This document shows positions 17,126 to 26,219 of a DNA stretch of 64,000 nt, piece after piece. The stretch's first letter is position 1, and every line of letters starts with the position of its first letter. The stretch lies in the NCBI RefSeq assembly GCF_019343495.1, contig NZ_CP072549.1:2852001-2916000 (forward strand), in the 5' to 3' direction. Position numbers and translations under genes: made by a program. Under the pieces are notes generated by a model. The model saw only the letters and a list, made by a program, of their open reading frames with translations. It had not been told where the DNA came from and searched no databases. The stretch is from Acinetobacter lwoffii (GTDB lineage: Bacteria; Pseudomonadota; Gammaproteobacteria; Pseudomonadales; Moraxellaceae).

Positions 17126-17374
17126 ATGAATCTCGATATCTGGTGCCGTTTTTTACTGTTTTGCACACTCATTAATTATGTCATTCTCATGATCTGGTTC
17201 ATGGTCTTTATTTTTGCTCGAAACTGGATGAAGCAGGTGCATGGAAAATGGTTTCGGCTGTCAGATGCCAGTTTTGATGTGATTCATTATTCAGGAATGG
17301 CTGTGTATAAAATTGGCATTCTGCTGTTTAACCTGACGCCGTTAATTGCAATCTATCTGATAAATCAAGGTTAA
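17126..17374 (+). CDS. DUF6868-like small membrane protein
   Basis: An 82-residue inner-membrane protein. 'FCTLINYVILMIWFMVFIFAR' forms the first helix, 'WMKQVHGKWFRLSDASFDVIHY' is a conserved loop, and 'AVYKIGILLFNLTPLIAIYL' the second helix. This order (CTLINY, HGKWF, FDxIHY, YKIGILLFNL) is what I recall of the DUF6868 family, whose function is unknown. AGGGGA precedes the ATG at seven bases. Nothing in the neighbourhood suggests a partner. Confidence 0.8.
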   Translation: MNLDIWCRFLLFCTLINYVILMIWFMVFIFARNWMKQVHGKWFRLSDASFDVIHYSGMAVYKIGILLFNLTPLIAIYLINQG

Positions 17375-17496
17375 GTACGATGTTGTGATTGAATCTTCGA
17401 GTGATAAAAATAAGATTGAATTAGTATCATTTTATCGCTACTTGATAGCGTGGCAGGATCAATAAGAACGAAAAAAGATTTCAAAGGAGTTGAAGG

Positions 17497-18210
17497 ATGA
17501 ATCAATTCAAACCGGCCCTGATTTTAGGCGCCTTGATCGGCTTGGGAATGATTATTGCAGGATGGATTCTGGGCAATAGCGCGCTGAAAATTAAACAGTA
17601 TGAACGTATAGTTTCGGTCAAAGGCTTGTCGGAACGCGAAGTCAAAGCCGATGTGGCGGTATGGCCAATCCGCTTTAATGCCGGCAGTCAGGATTTGGCC
17701 GAATTGTACGATACCATGCAAACCAATACCCAGGAAATTCAGACCTTCTTAAAAAATGAAGGATTTAGCACGGAAGAAATTACCAGTGCTTCACCGAGTA
17801 TCACCGATAAATACGCGCAGCAATATGGCGGGGATGCCAATGTCGCGCTACGTTACACCGCCAGCCAGACCATTACAGTCTATACCCATAAAATAGATGC
17901 AGTGCGTGCGGCACAAAGTCGTCTGGTGGCTTTGGGTCGAAAAGGCATTGCCTTTGCCGGAGATGATTCTGGACAAAGAACGGAATATTTATTTACCAAG
18001 CTGAATGACATCAAGCCTGCGATGATTGAACAGGCCACCGAAAATGCGCGCAGTGTAGCGGAAAAATTTGCTGCAGATTCAAAAAGCAGTCTGGGCAAAA
18101 TCAAGTCCGCCAATCAGGGGCTGTTTAGTATTGAAGATCGCGACAGCAATACGCCGTATTTGAAAAAAGTACGCGTGGTCTCGACGGTCGATTATTATCT
18201 GGCAGATTAA
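17497..18210 (+). CDS. SIMPL-domain (DUF541) protein
   Basis: A 237-residue protein anchored by one N-terminal helix (residues 7-28, ALILGALIGLGMIIAGWIL) with a periplasmic SIMPL/DUF541 domain. Typical features are 'VSVKGLSEREVKADVAVWPI', 'SASPSITDKYA' and the closing 'VRVVSTVDYYLAD'. SIMPL proteins form oligomeric periplasmic assemblies and have been linked to oxidative stress tolerance (YggE) and signalling; the precise role is not established. A strong AAAGGAG ribosome site precedes the ATG. It lies 84 bases ahead of rluA in the same direction. Confidence 0.88.
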   Translation: MNQFKPALILGALIGLGMIIAGWILGNSALKIKQYERIVSVKGLSEREVKADVAVWPIRFNAGSQDLAELYDTMQTNTQEIQTFLKNEGFSTEEITSASPSITDKYAQQYGGDANVALRYTASQTITVYTHKIDAVRAAQSRLVALGRKGIAFAGDDSGQRTEYLFTKLNDIKPAMIEQATENARSVAEKFAADSKSSLGKIKSANQGLFSIEDRDSNTPYLKKVRVVSTVDYYLAD

Positions 18211-18294
18211 GCTGAGCTGGTCAAGCACGGTAATTGACAGCCTAGAAGCCGCTTGTTATTTTGCGCGCATTATTCCAGATGCTGTACCCTTAAA

Positions 18295-18960
18295 ATGCCC
18301 ATCAACAATGACTTTGTCTATTGTCCACCGCAAGAACCGCTGCATATCGTTTATGAAGATGATGATCTGGTGGTGATTGAAAAGCCGGCCGGATTATTGT
18401 CGGTTCCGGGGCGTTTACCTGAACATCACGACAGTGCCTATTTGCGGGTACTGGACCAGTATCCGCAGGCCAAAATTACCCATCGTCTGGATATGGCCAC
18501 CTCCGGTATTTTGATGTTTGCCAAACACCGCGATGCAGAAGTGGCGGTGAGTAAAATGTTTCAGGCACGCACGGTACTTAAAAATTATGTCGCGCTGGTA
18601 CAAGGCAAACTCGAAGGTGAGGGCAGCGTCGAAGTGCCTTTGATTACCGACTGGGAAAACCGTCCGCGTCAGATTGTGCATTTTGAACTGGGCAAGGCTG
18701 CCAAAACCCTGTATCAGGCATTAGAATATCTACCTCAGCAAGACATTAGTCGGGTGTTACTGACCCCCATTACCGGCCGTTCCCACCAGCTTCGCGTCCA
18801 TATGCTGCATATTGGTCATCCCATTACTGGCGACAAAATTTATCATCCTGAACCCCAGCGCAGTCCTTTAAATCGTATGGCCTTGCATGCCAGTTATTTG
18901 GCTTTTACCCAGCCTTTGAGTGGTGTTGCGGTCGAAATTAAGGCAGCCATACCATTCTAA
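18295..18960 (+). CDS. rluA: Dual-specificity pseudouridine synthase RluA
   Basis: A 221-residue RluA-family pseudouridine synthase; E. coli RluA modifies U746 of 23S rRNA and U32 of several tRNAs. The catalytic motif is 'THRLDMATSGIL' (catalytic Asp in HRLD). 'KPAGLLSVPGRLPEH', 'PLITDWENRPRQ' and 'ITGRSHQLRVHMLHIGHPI' match RluA closely, and the length equals that of E. coli RluA (219), without an N-terminal S4 domain. The ATG was chosen because family homology begins shortly after it; upstream in-frame codons have no family resemblance. No clear ribosome site is seen. Confidence 0.93.
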   Translation: MPINNDFVYCPPQEPLHIVYEDDDLVVIEKPAGLLSVPGRLPEHHDSAYLRVLDQYPQAKITHRLDMATSGILMFAKHRDAEVAVSKMFQARTVLKNYVALVQGKLEGEGSVEVPLITDWENRPRQIVHFELGKAAKTLYQALEYLPQQDISRVLLTPITGRSHQLRVHMLHIGHPITGDKIYHPEPQRSPLNRMALHASYLAFTQPLSGVAVEIKAAIPF

Positions 18961-19545
18961 TTTGATTCTGCTTGATAATCAGAGCCAACCGGACACATGC
19001 TTTTTAAGCTCATAAATATGATGAGGATCAAGCTCTTAAACTGGGCAACCCGAATAAAAAAGTGTGAGAATTTATTTCGATAGCAGCTTGGAAATGAGTG
19101 GCTTTACAAGCATGTTCAAATGAAATTTTCTACTGATCCATTGCCTGATCGGCTGTCACTACCGAATATAAATTTTAATGTTCGGTTTATCTCTTGATGA
19201 TGAGCTTAGAGAATTTTTATTCTTTTATCTCTCGCTATAGGCCTGATATCTTTATTTTTCAGGTTTTTTAATTTTGCTTTTATTATTTTTAAACTTTTAA
19301 ATTATATCTTTTGATATAAAAAATATCGTAAGTTGTTTCAGAATGGATTTGACTTGAGCCGGAAAGCAGTCAGTCATACATGACTTGTACATAAATATTT
19401 TGTAGAAAAATAAAATGAATGAATGACTTAGTGGTGATCAACGGCTTTGCTTATCTGTCCGAAGTGATGCAAAATTAATCATGAGTTTATAATAAATTTT
19501 TAATTTGATGGTTTAGGGCGCTGCCCGGGGTTAAAGGAAAGAACG
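18961..19545. other. Long intergenic region between rluA and the DUF4041-like gene
   Basis: About 585 bases, AT-rich, no convincing ORF. A weak hairpin ACCGAA-N14-TTCGGT lies near 19160-19185 and could end the rluA transcript. Nothing else was recognised. Confidence 0.5.
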
Positions 19546-20478
19546 ATGCTCAGTATGGCTCTCTTCGTTCTCGCGAGTATTTTAATATGTGCATTGCTAT
19601 GGAGCTTGAAGGTACAGGCCTCATTACGCAGCAATATCCAGTTTTTACAGGAAAACCTGGATCATTCCCGCAGCAAATTGGCAGATTATGAAACTCAAGT
19701 CGATGAATTGAATTATGAAATCACCCAATTGCGGCTACAGAATGGCAGTTTAAACATTGCGCTGAATAAATATAAAAAATATCAGGATATCTGGGATATC
19801 GAGCAATATATTATTAACCGGACTTTGCAGGCCGAAAACTTTGTTGAAGCGACCAAGCTGGATGCTTCGATCATGATCGATGATCTCAAAGCCTATATCA
19901 CAAGAGTAAAAGATTATCTTGCCCAGTTTCAGGCGCAGGCCGTGGCCGAGGTTGAGCAGGAGGCCCGACAAAGTTTGCACGGTTATTATGAACAGGCCAA
20001 ACAACAGCATCGCTTGCAAGAGGTATTGAGTGCTTTAGAGCATAAAATACAGGCCAAGCGCTTCGGTTTGCAACTTCCCGCAACACAGGTTTTACAGCAG
20101 CTGATTGACGGTTATAGTGAAACGGATGCGGTTCGGCATTTATGCAATGTCCGTGACAGAATTCAGCAGGCTGTAGAAAAACAGCAGGTGGCGAGCTGTA
20201 ATTATGTCGACGACAATCGCCGTCGAAGTACTATTGAAATCCTTAGTCTGGCTTTCAACTGTAAGGCAGATTTATATCTCACTCAATTAAGCACAGAAAA
20301 TCTGGGCGAGATGCTGCAAGCCTTAAAGGATGATTATGTCTTGCTGAATTATACCGGGCAGGCACTGAGTCAGGCGATGATTCAAGAATCCTATCTTGAT
20401 CTGCGTTTAGAGGAGCTCAAGTTCGCTGCACTGCTTTTGCAACTGAAACAGGATCATCCGCATTCACACATCGCGTAG
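19546..20478 (+). CDS. Membrane-anchored coiled-coil protein with DUF4041-like domain
   Basis: A 310-residue protein with one N-terminal transmembrane helix (residues 3-22), a coiled coil of about residues 28-80 rich in Leu, Gln and Glu, and an alpha-helical C-terminal half. The pattern 'STIEILSLAFNCKADLYLTQL...N' followed by 'LLNYTG...IQESYLDLRLEELKFA' resembles DUF4041, in which a 'FN-E-D' element and a 'Y-L-L-K-L-E-E-L' helix are conserved. DUF4041 is usually found in phage-related or T5orf172/GIY-YIG nuclease proteins, but no nuclease domain is present here. AAAGGA lies eight bases before the ATG. Function unknown. Confidence 0.7.
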   Translation: MLSMALFVLASILICALLWSLKVQASLRSNIQFLQENLDHSRSKLADYETQVDELNYEITQLRLQNGSLNIALNKYKKYQDIWDIEQYIINRTLQAENFVEATKLDASIMIDDLKAYITRVKDYLAQFQAQAVAEVEQEARQSLHGYYEQAKQQHRLQEVLSALEHKIQAKRFGLQLPATQVLQQLIDGYSETDAVRHLCNVRDRIQQAVEKQQVASCNYVDDNRRRSTIEILSLAFNCKADLYLTQLSTENLGEMLQALKDDYVLLNYTGQALSQAMIQESYLDLRLEELKFAALLLQLKQDHPHSHIA

Positions 20479-20541
20479 ATCATGACATTCATAGGTCTAG
20501 AAGATTTTTACCAGAGTATTCTGAATGCCATAAGTTGGTTT

Positions 20542-20568
20542 AAATCCTGATATTTTTCAGGATTTTTG
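20542..20568 (+). terminator. Terminator of the DUF4041-like gene
   Basis: The stem AAATCCTGA / TCAGGATTT with a 6-base loop is followed by TT and G-rich sequence. Confidence 0.75.
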
Positions 20569-20739
20569 GTCTTAAGGAATCTTGAATATATTGATCCCCT
20601 TACTTATTTTTATATTTATAAAAATCATATGTTTATTTATGGTTAAAAGATAATATTTTTTGTCTGTATCTCGATAATTGTACAAAAATCAGCTAATCTT
20701 AAATGCAGAATAAAACAGCATCATAATAAGGATACTTCT

Positions 20740-21129
20740 ATGTCACGTGATTACAATCAATTCCCTGACGATGAAAATGGCAATGTACTGTGGCAAATGC
20801 ATCAGGATGGCGACGACTTGCAAGAAGCGCACGAAATTGAATTTTCGATTGCCTTTGCGGATGAAGCGCAGGCAGATCGTTGTGCCTTGCATCTATTAAA
20901 AGAAGAGCAAAAAATTAGCCTGTTTCAGGACGAAGATAGCGATACCTTGGAATGGATCATCACGATTTATGTATATATGGAGCCTGCCTACGAAGATATC
21001 GTGGATCTGGAACAATGGTTCAGCAAAATCGCTGCACAATTTCAGGGTGAATATGATGGTTGGGGCTGTATGGCCTATGTCTATGATGATGAGCTGGATG
21101 ACGAAGAGAGCAGCCTGCGTAGTAGCTGA
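20740..21129 (+). CDS. rraB: RraB-family regulator of RNase E
   Basis: A 129-residue acidic protein of the RraB family, which binds the C-terminal region of RNase E and inhibits RNA processing. 'FPDDENGNVLWQMHQDGDDL' at the N-terminus, 'HEIEFSIAFADEAQAD' and 'GEYDGWGCM' near the C-terminus are family hallmarks. The C-terminal tail is strongly acidic (DDELDDEES), as usual. AAGGA is positioned nine bases before the ATG, and a clean terminator follows, so it is a monocistronic unit. RNase E is not in this window. Confidence 0.92.
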   Translation: MSRDYNQFPDDENGNVLWQMHQDGDDLQEAHEIEFSIAFADEAQADRCALHLLKEEQKISLFQDEDSDTLEWIITIYVYMEPAYEDIVDLEQWFSKIAAQFQGEYDGWGCMAYVYDDELDDEESSLRSS

Positions 21130-21160
21130 GCATGCTTGTATTTAAATGATTTAAAGTAAG

Positions 21161-21186
21161 AAACCCGGTGCTGCCGGGTTTTTTTT
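21161..21186 (+). terminator. Terminator of rraB
   Basis: AAACCCGG / CCGGGTTT around TGCTG with a run of T. Confidence 0.92.
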
Positions 21187-21379
21187 ATTACTCTTTAATT
21201 GCTATACGAAGGTTTGAGCTTGAGTATAGATACATACTCATTATATATAGCCAGCTCAAAACTGGATAAAATAACTCAAATGAGTACTTAACTCAGGCTG
21301 ATGATGCTGAGGATTTAGTCACAACAAATGCAGGGAATATCCCGCAATAAAAAATAATAAGAACAAAGGACAAGAAAAA

Positions 21380-21826
21380 ATGAGTTACACCTTAAAAATG
21401 CATCGTGTGTTTAGTGCACCACCGGAGCGGGTGTATCGTGCCTTTGTGCATCCGGATGCACTGGCCAAATGGCTGGCACCACATGGCTTTATTGCCAAAG
21501 TAGAACATGCGGAAGTCAAACCCGGCGGCAGCTATAAAACGACCTTTACCAATTTTTCTACCGGAACCCAGCATCATTTTCATGGCATTTATCATGAGGT
21601 CATTCCCAATCAGCTGCTGCGCTATACCGATCAGTTTTCTACCCCCGACTTGCAGGGTGAAATAGAGGTGACGATCATCTTTGAAAAAGTGTCAATCGGT
21701 ACCGGTTTGCATATTATTCAGGTAGGTTATCCGGATGTGGTGCCGCCGGCGGTGTGTCATTTGAGCTGGCAGGAATCACTGCAACTCCTGTCTTTGCTGG
21801 TTAATCCGCAGATTTCAGACAATTAA
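21380..21826 (+). CDS. SRPBCC/AHSA1-type protein
   Basis: A 148-residue START/Bet v1-fold protein of the AHSA1 (activator of Hsp90 ATPase-like, PF08327) group. Family features are '[28 protein letters not shown]' at the N-terminus (quoted in part: [16 protein letters not shown]), '[13 protein letters not shown]', '[19 protein letters not shown]' and the late '[13 protein letters not shown]' helix. The fold encloses a hydrophobic pocket; ligand and biological role are not known for such stand-alone members. AAAGGA precedes the ATG. It is 124 bases upstream of the PhnA-type gene. Confidence 0.88.
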   Translation: MSYTLKMHRVFSAPPERVYRAFVHPDALAKWLAPHGFIAKVEHAEVKPGGSYKTTFTNFSTGTQHHFHGIYHEVIPNQLLRYTDQFSTPDLQGEIEVTIIFEKVSIGTGLHIIQVGYPDVVPPAVCHLSWQESLQLLSLLVNPQISDN

Positions 21827-21950
21827 TTCCTTGGATCTCCTGTGTTGGTTTCATCCCAATGTCCTCTCCATCAGCGCGCCTGACAAAGATGCTATACTGT
21901 GCGCTTATTTGTTTCATTTATTTTATTTTTCTCTTTTTTTCGAGGTTCTT

Positions 21951-22289
21951 ATGGGTCTGCCAAACTGTCTAAAATGTCAATCTGAATATACCTATGCAGA
22001 TGGCGATCTACTGATCTGTCCAGAATGCGCACACGAGTGGAAAGAAGGTGAAATCACTGAAGAGCAAGTGATCATTAAGGATGCCAATGGCAATGTGCTG
22101 GCGGACGGTGATAGCGTAACGGTGATTAAAGACCTGAAAATCAAAGGTTCATCTTCAGTGGTGAAAGTGGGCACCAAAGTCAAAAGTATCCGCTTGCTGC
22201 CTGATGCTGCCGATGGGCATGATATCGATTGTAAAATCGAGGGAATCGGCCCGATGAAACTGAAATCAGAATATGTAAAGAAAGCTTAA
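21951..22289 (+). CDS. yjdM: PhnA/YjdM-family zinc-ribbon protein
   Basis: A 112-residue member of the PhnA (YjdM) family. An N-terminal zinc ribbon has '[11 protein letters not shown]' and '[10 protein letters not shown]' (two CxxC pairs), followed by the PhnA domain '[29 protein letters not shown]' (quoted in part: [19 protein letters not shown]) and 'LKSEYVKKA'. Despite the name the family is not shown to have a direct role in phosphonate use. The start is the ATG with GAGG six bases upstream; the frame is open further back but without support. Confidence 0.92.
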   Translation: MGLPNCLKCQSEYTYADGDLLICPECAHEWKEGEITEEQVIIKDANGNVLADGDSVTVIKDLKIKGSSSVVKVGTKVKSIRLLPDAADGHDIDCKIEGIGPMKLKSEYVKKA

Positions 22290-22317
22290 ATTTAGCCCTA
22301 GACTAAAATTCTGACGA

Positions 22318-22351
22318 GAGAATAATACGGTTGATTAATCGTATTATTCTC
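22318..22351. other. Perfect 12-bp inverted repeat after the PhnA-type gene
   Basis: GAGAATAATACG and CGTATTATTCTC are separated by 10 bases, 28 bases after the stop. No T run follows directly, so it may be a weak terminator, an mRNA-stabilising hairpin or an operator. Confidence 0.6.
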
Positions 22352-22425
22352 ATTATTGCTGAAATTCTGGGCAGATTATTTTCCTGTCGCCCTGATCCTC
22401 ACGTTTTCGATCCAAGCTCCTTTTA

Positions 22426-22787
22426 ATGCCGCACCTGCATCTGGAATATTCTGACAATCTGCAACACATCGAGATCAAACCTTTATTGGTCGCGATCCAT
22501 CAGGCACTTTTTAAAGCCGGCCATGTCACCGATTCCAATGATTTGAAAAGCCGTGCGATTATGCAGCAGGATTATGTGATTGGACTGAATCTTGTTACAG
22601 ATCAGGCCTATGTACATGCAAAAGTTTACTGTTGAGCGGGTGCAGTGTCGAAGGTCGTCAGGCAATTTCCGAATTGGTGCTCGACGTCATGCAGCAATAT
22701 ATTGCGCCACAGCCTGAATTAAAAATACAGCTTTGTGTCGAAATCATTGAAATGCCAAAGCAGACCTATAGTAAAGCCATTATCTGA
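22426..22787 (+). pseudogene. 5-carboxymethyl-2-hydroxymuconate isomerase-like gene broken by a frameshift
   Basis: The first frame codes MPHLHLEYSDNL... with Pro at position 2, the N-terminal catalytic Pro of the CHMI/tautomerase superfamily, and stops at 22633-22635 after 'AYVHAKVYC'. The family continuation is found in another frame immediately after: 'LSGCSVEGRQAISELVL', 'QQYIAPQPELK', 'CVEIIEMPKQTYSKA', ending at 22787. One base is missing near 22630; restoring it gives 120 residues, the normal family length (about 126). CHMI acts in homoprotocatechuate degradation, but no hpa genes adjoin. It is either a true pseudogene or a sequencing error. Confidence 0.82.
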
Positions 22788-22800
22788 ATGATGGCTTTTA
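22772..22800 (+). terminator. Terminator overlapping the end of the CHMI-like gene
   Basis: TAAAGCCAT / ATGGCTTTTA arms enclose the TGA stop codon of the second frame. Confidence 0.7.
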
Positions 22801-23215
22801 TCTGTTGATATGGCATGGATCAAATGCCTTAAAACTTTATTAATGCCATACGAAATTTATAAACAGATCGACTTGGTCTGTAACAGCCCGCTATCTTATT
22901 CAGATCTAAAATTATTTCTATTTTTAAATGACGCTTTATGTCATTTACAGGCATGCAATAAAAGTTCTAAAGTAACTTTTAATCGCTGCTGATTTTTGAA
23001 TCATCCAATCTAGAAACAGCATATTTATCCTGATTGAAATAAAAATAATTTAAAAAATAATCTTCAGGTGGGCTGTATCCAATCAGGCAGTGGGGAGAGC
23101 AAAGCGAGAATAACGCTTTAGCATAGGCAAAATAATAAGAACAAAAGATCAGAAATCGGGTGAGTTGATTGAATCCCAGATTTCAGGTCTGACTTGTCCG
23201 ATTGAGGAAAATTTA
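22801..23215. other. Gene-free stretch
   Basis: About 415 bases. A 60-residue ORF starting at 22810 has no ribosome site or recognisable product. A small hairpin AAAGCG/CGCTTT lies near 23103-23121. Nothing else was recognised. Confidence 0.45.
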
Positions 23216-23656
23216 ATGCAGATTTTTGGGGATGAACAATTGGTTCGGGAAGTCATGGCATTTCTTCGAGAGTGGGACAATGCCATAGCCAGACTCGAAA
23301 TTCAGGATATTGTTCAATTGTGCCGACCGGAAATCCGTTTGGTCGATGTCAGTATGGAAGTGAAAGGTGTCGAAGCCTATCAGGCTCTCTGGCAACAATA
23401 TCGGCACTTTATGCCCGAAGGAATACGTGTAGAGCGGCAGAATATGAACATTCATGTCACTTCTGATCTGGCTGTAGTCGATGGTTATGTCCGGGTGAAT
23501 TATGCGGTGATTGAACCGATTTTCCAGTTGGGCTGGTGTCGGGTCAGCATGTGCCTGAGCAAGCAGCAGGGCAAATGGCAATTGCTGCATCAACATACTT
23601 CAGTTCCTGTGCAACTCGAAACCCGGAAAATGCGCCGGATCAAAAGCGTGAGTTAA
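23216..23656 (+). CDS. SnoaL/NTF2-like fold protein
   Basis: A 146-residue protein of the NTF2-like cone fold (SnoaL or DUF4440 type). 'VMAFLREWDNAIARLEIQDIVQLCRPEIRLVDVS' (quoted in part: LREWDNAIARLEIQD) is the typical opening helix pair and 'YQALWQQYRHFMPEGI', 'DLAVVDGYVRVNY', 'GKWQLLHQHTSVPV' follow the fold order. The closing 'W-x-L-x-H-x-H-x-S' is typical. The start is ATG 23216 because GAGGA lies seven bases upstream; the frame extends to a TTG at 23165. Whether it is an enzyme or binding protein is unknown. Confidence 0.83.
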   Translation: MQIFGDEQLVREVMAFLREWDNAIARLEIQDIVQLCRPEIRLVDVSMEVKGVEAYQALWQQYRHFMPEGIRVERQNMNIHVTSDLAVVDGYVRVNYAVIEPIFQLGWCRVSMCLSKQQGKWQLLHQHTSVPVQLETRKMRRIKSVS

Positions 23657-23777
23657 TCCACTCATCTGAAAAGATTTAAGTGAAATATCTTTGCAAATGA
23701 TTACAGGAATACCTTTGTAACAAAAATATAGAAAGTCCTAAATTATGTTGAAGGAATAATATTTTAGGACTTTTCAG

Positions 23778-26216
23778 GTGGATAACAACAAGAACAGTCA
23801 AGTAAAACCAAGACAGGCCAACCTGCAACAACAGACTGAAGTATTGATGCCAGATCAGTCCGAGCGGCAGCGCACCCAACATGCACTCAGAATGATGGCA
23901 GGCTTTGTAATTGCTGCTGTAGTCATGACGGCGTTGTATTTTGGCCGGGATATTTTTATTCCGCTGGCTTTGGCCATTCTGCTGGCATTTTTACTTTCTC
24001 CTCTGGTTTCCCGTTTAAAGCGCTGGGGCTGTCCCCAATGGGCGGCGATTGGCCTGGTCATGTGCTTGACCTTGTCATTTCTGGGCGGCACAGCGACTTA
24101 TCTGGGGGTGCAGCTTGGCAAGCTGAGTCAGGAACTGCCGCAATATCAGGACACCATCCAGCAAAAACTGAAAATGCTCGAAAATTATCGTCAGGGACCG
24201 AGTATGTGGGACGGTGCGATCCAGACCTTTGACACGGTAGAAAATTCGATAGACACCCAAGAACAGGAAACAGAAGACCCGAATGTGCAGAATGTCAAAG
24301 TCGTGGGCCTAGAGCCAACGAGTGAAGAGGCTGCGCTGGACTGGTTGAATAAAATCCTGAATCCGTTGGCGATTATCGGGATTGTGTTCCTGTTTATGGT
24401 ATTGATTTTATTCAATGGTAAAGACCTGCATGACCGCTTTCTGAAACTCTTGGGTGGTAATCTGAATATCGGCACCGATGCGCTGGATGATGCCGGCAAG
24501 AGTATCGGAACCTATTTGCGCATGCAGCTGCTGGTCAATGTCACTTATGGTATTCCCATGGCGATTGGGCTGTTATTGATTGGCGTGCCAGCAGCGATCA
24601 TGTGGGGGCTGGTCGCGGTGGTTATGCGTTTTGTACCCTATGTTGGCCCGATCGTTTCAGCTATTTTCCCGATTACACTGGCTTTCGCCGTTGATCCGGG
24701 CTGGGACATGGTGCTCTGGACTGTGGCCTTGATACTGGTGCTGGAACTCATCAGCAATAACGTGATTGAACCGTGGCTCTATGGGGAAAGTACCGGTCTG
24801 TCTACTTTGGCAATTATTCTGGCTGCTACGTTCTGGACCACCCTCTGGGGACCGGTAGGGCTGATCTTGTCGACGCCTTTGACTGCCTGCCTGCTGGTTT
24901 TGTCCAATTATGTACCGGCACTGGGTTTTGTCAAAACCTTACTTGGCAGTACGCCAGTATTGTCACCCTCCGAACGCTTTTACCAACGACTGGTGGCTGA
25001 TGAAGTCAATGATGCAATGCAGGTAGCCAATGATTACATCTGTTCGCAATTACCGAAAAAGCCCAGTGCAGAGGAGGTGGCCCGTCGGGTACAAATGTTC
25101 TATGGCGAAGTGGCCATTCCAGCCATTCGGATTTATTCTCAAGGACATGATACCGATGTCACTGCCGAACACCGGTTGCGTCTTTATCAGGGCTTGCAGT
25201 TCTTTAATCATGCGTTTCAAAAAGCCTATCCAAGTAAATTAAGTGCTGAGCAGCCCGAAGTTTATTGTGTCGGTGCGCGTTGGGAAATTGACACCCAGAT
25301 TTCTGCCATGGTGGCACACGCGCTGAATCTCAAAAATATTGCTGCCCGAAATGATCCGGATGTGCTGATTCAATCGAGTGAATCAGGAAAGGGTATTGTA
25401 CTGCCAGCTTCGATCAAGATTTTATGTGTGTCGATTTTTCATCATGCGCCTGCAGCACAGATTCGGTTGCTGAAATATAGACTGGCGCAGCAATATCCTG
25501 AGATGAAAATCATTTTTGCGACTTGGAGCATGAGGCAGCTGGAGCTTCTGGATGAACTGCAACAACGTTTTGAGCTGGAGGCACTGGTCAATAATGTCGA
25601 TGATCTGATTCTGACTATCGAAACTTATACCTTGAATGAAGGCGAAAGCTGGTTTGAGAATCTGGAGATCAAGAATGAAAAAGAACGGCAGCAGGCTTTA
25701 AATGAATTGGGGTTATTGGATCATCGTCATCAGACCCTTTATAAACAATATATTGAAGAAGCTCGTCAAGCCTTTGACGTTGATTACGCACAAATTTCTT
25801 GGCTGAATCAGCACGAAATGTATATTCCAGTCAGTCCTTTTACCCAAGAACCTATTGCAACCCGGCAAATGTGCAAGGATTCAGTTTGCACCCATCTGCT
25901 TTATCAGAATGAGCCTTTGGTGATTGAAGACTTGCAGCGTGACCCGCGCTTTCCGCATCTGTCAGAGTTAAGACAGCATCATATCCGTTTCTATGCCGGT
26001 GTGCCCTTAAAAGATAAAAATGGAATTGCGCTGGGGAGTCTGTGTCTGCTGGATAAACAACCGAGACAGATGCAGGCCGAAGATATGATTCTGCTTAAGG
26101 CTTTGGCACAGGATTTAATGGCGACTTTGAGCAATGAGCGCAAGAAAAAAGATAAACAGAAGCAGATTGAGCAGATGCAGCCTGCTACCTCGGCAAGCGT
26201 TTTAAATAAGGACTAA
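23778..26216 (+). CDS. AI-2E-family permease fused to a Rossmann-like region and a C-terminal GAF domain
   Basis: An 812-residue fusion. Residues 40-390 form an AI-2E family (PF01594) permease: paired helices at 40-76 and 86-112, a soluble segment at 115-190, then helices at 192-212, 250-300, 310-330 and 340-380. Residues 390-600 are a soluble region with 'KILCVSIFHHAPAAQIRLLKY' and 'YPEMKIIFATWS', resembling the Rossmann-like (B12-binding-type) tail of some AI-2E proteins. Residues 620-790 look like a GAF domain ('PLVIEDLQRDPRF', 'FYAGVPLKDKNGIALGSLCLLD'). The start is GTG with AGGA eight bases upstream; an ATG at 23847 is an alternative. The gene is followed within 3 bases by the DUF1176 gene. 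Confidence 0.88.
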   Translation: MDNNKNSQVKPRQANLQQQTEVLMPDQSERQRTQHALRMMAGFVIAAVVMTALYFGRDIFIPLALAILLAFLLSPLVSRLKRWGCPQWAAIGLVMCLTLSFLGGTATYLGVQLGKLSQELPQYQDTIQQKLKMLENYRQGPSMWDGAIQTFDTVENSIDTQEQETEDPNVQNVKVVGLEPTSEEAALDWLNKILNPLAIIGIVFLFMVLILFNGKDLHDRFLKLLGGNLNIGTDALDDAGKSIGTYLRMQLLVNVTYGIPMAIGLLLIGVPAAIMWGLVAVVMRFVPYVGPIVSAIFPITLAFAVDPGWDMVLWTVALILVLELISNNVIEPWLYGESTGLSTLAIILAATFWTTLWGPVGLILSTPLTACLLVLSNYVPALGFVKTLLGSTPVLSPSERFYQRLVADEVNDAMQVANDYICSQLPKKPSAEEVARRVQMFYGEVAIPAIRIYSQGHDTDVTAEHRLRLYQGLQFFNHAFQKAYPSKLSAEQPEVYCVGARWEIDTQISAMVAHALNLKNIAARNDPDVLIQSSESGKGIVLPASIKILCVSIFHHAPAAQIRLLKYRLAQQYPEMKIIFATWSMRQLELLDELQQRFELEALVNNVDDLILTIETYTLNEGESWFENLEIKNEKERQQALNELGLLDHRHQTLYKQYIEEARQAFDVDYAQISWLNQHEMYIPVSPFTQEPIATRQMCKDSVCTHLLYQNEPLVIEDLQRDPRFPHLSELRQHHIRFYAGVPLKDKNGIALGSLCLLDKQPRQMQAEDMILLKALAQDLMATLSNERKKKDKQKQIEQMQPATSASVLNKD

Positions 26217-26219
26217 ACG

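Noticed and set aside
22810..22992. 60-residue reading frame starting with ATG after the CHMI-like gene
   Set aside because: No ribosome site, no recognisable motif, composition unlike neighbouring genes.
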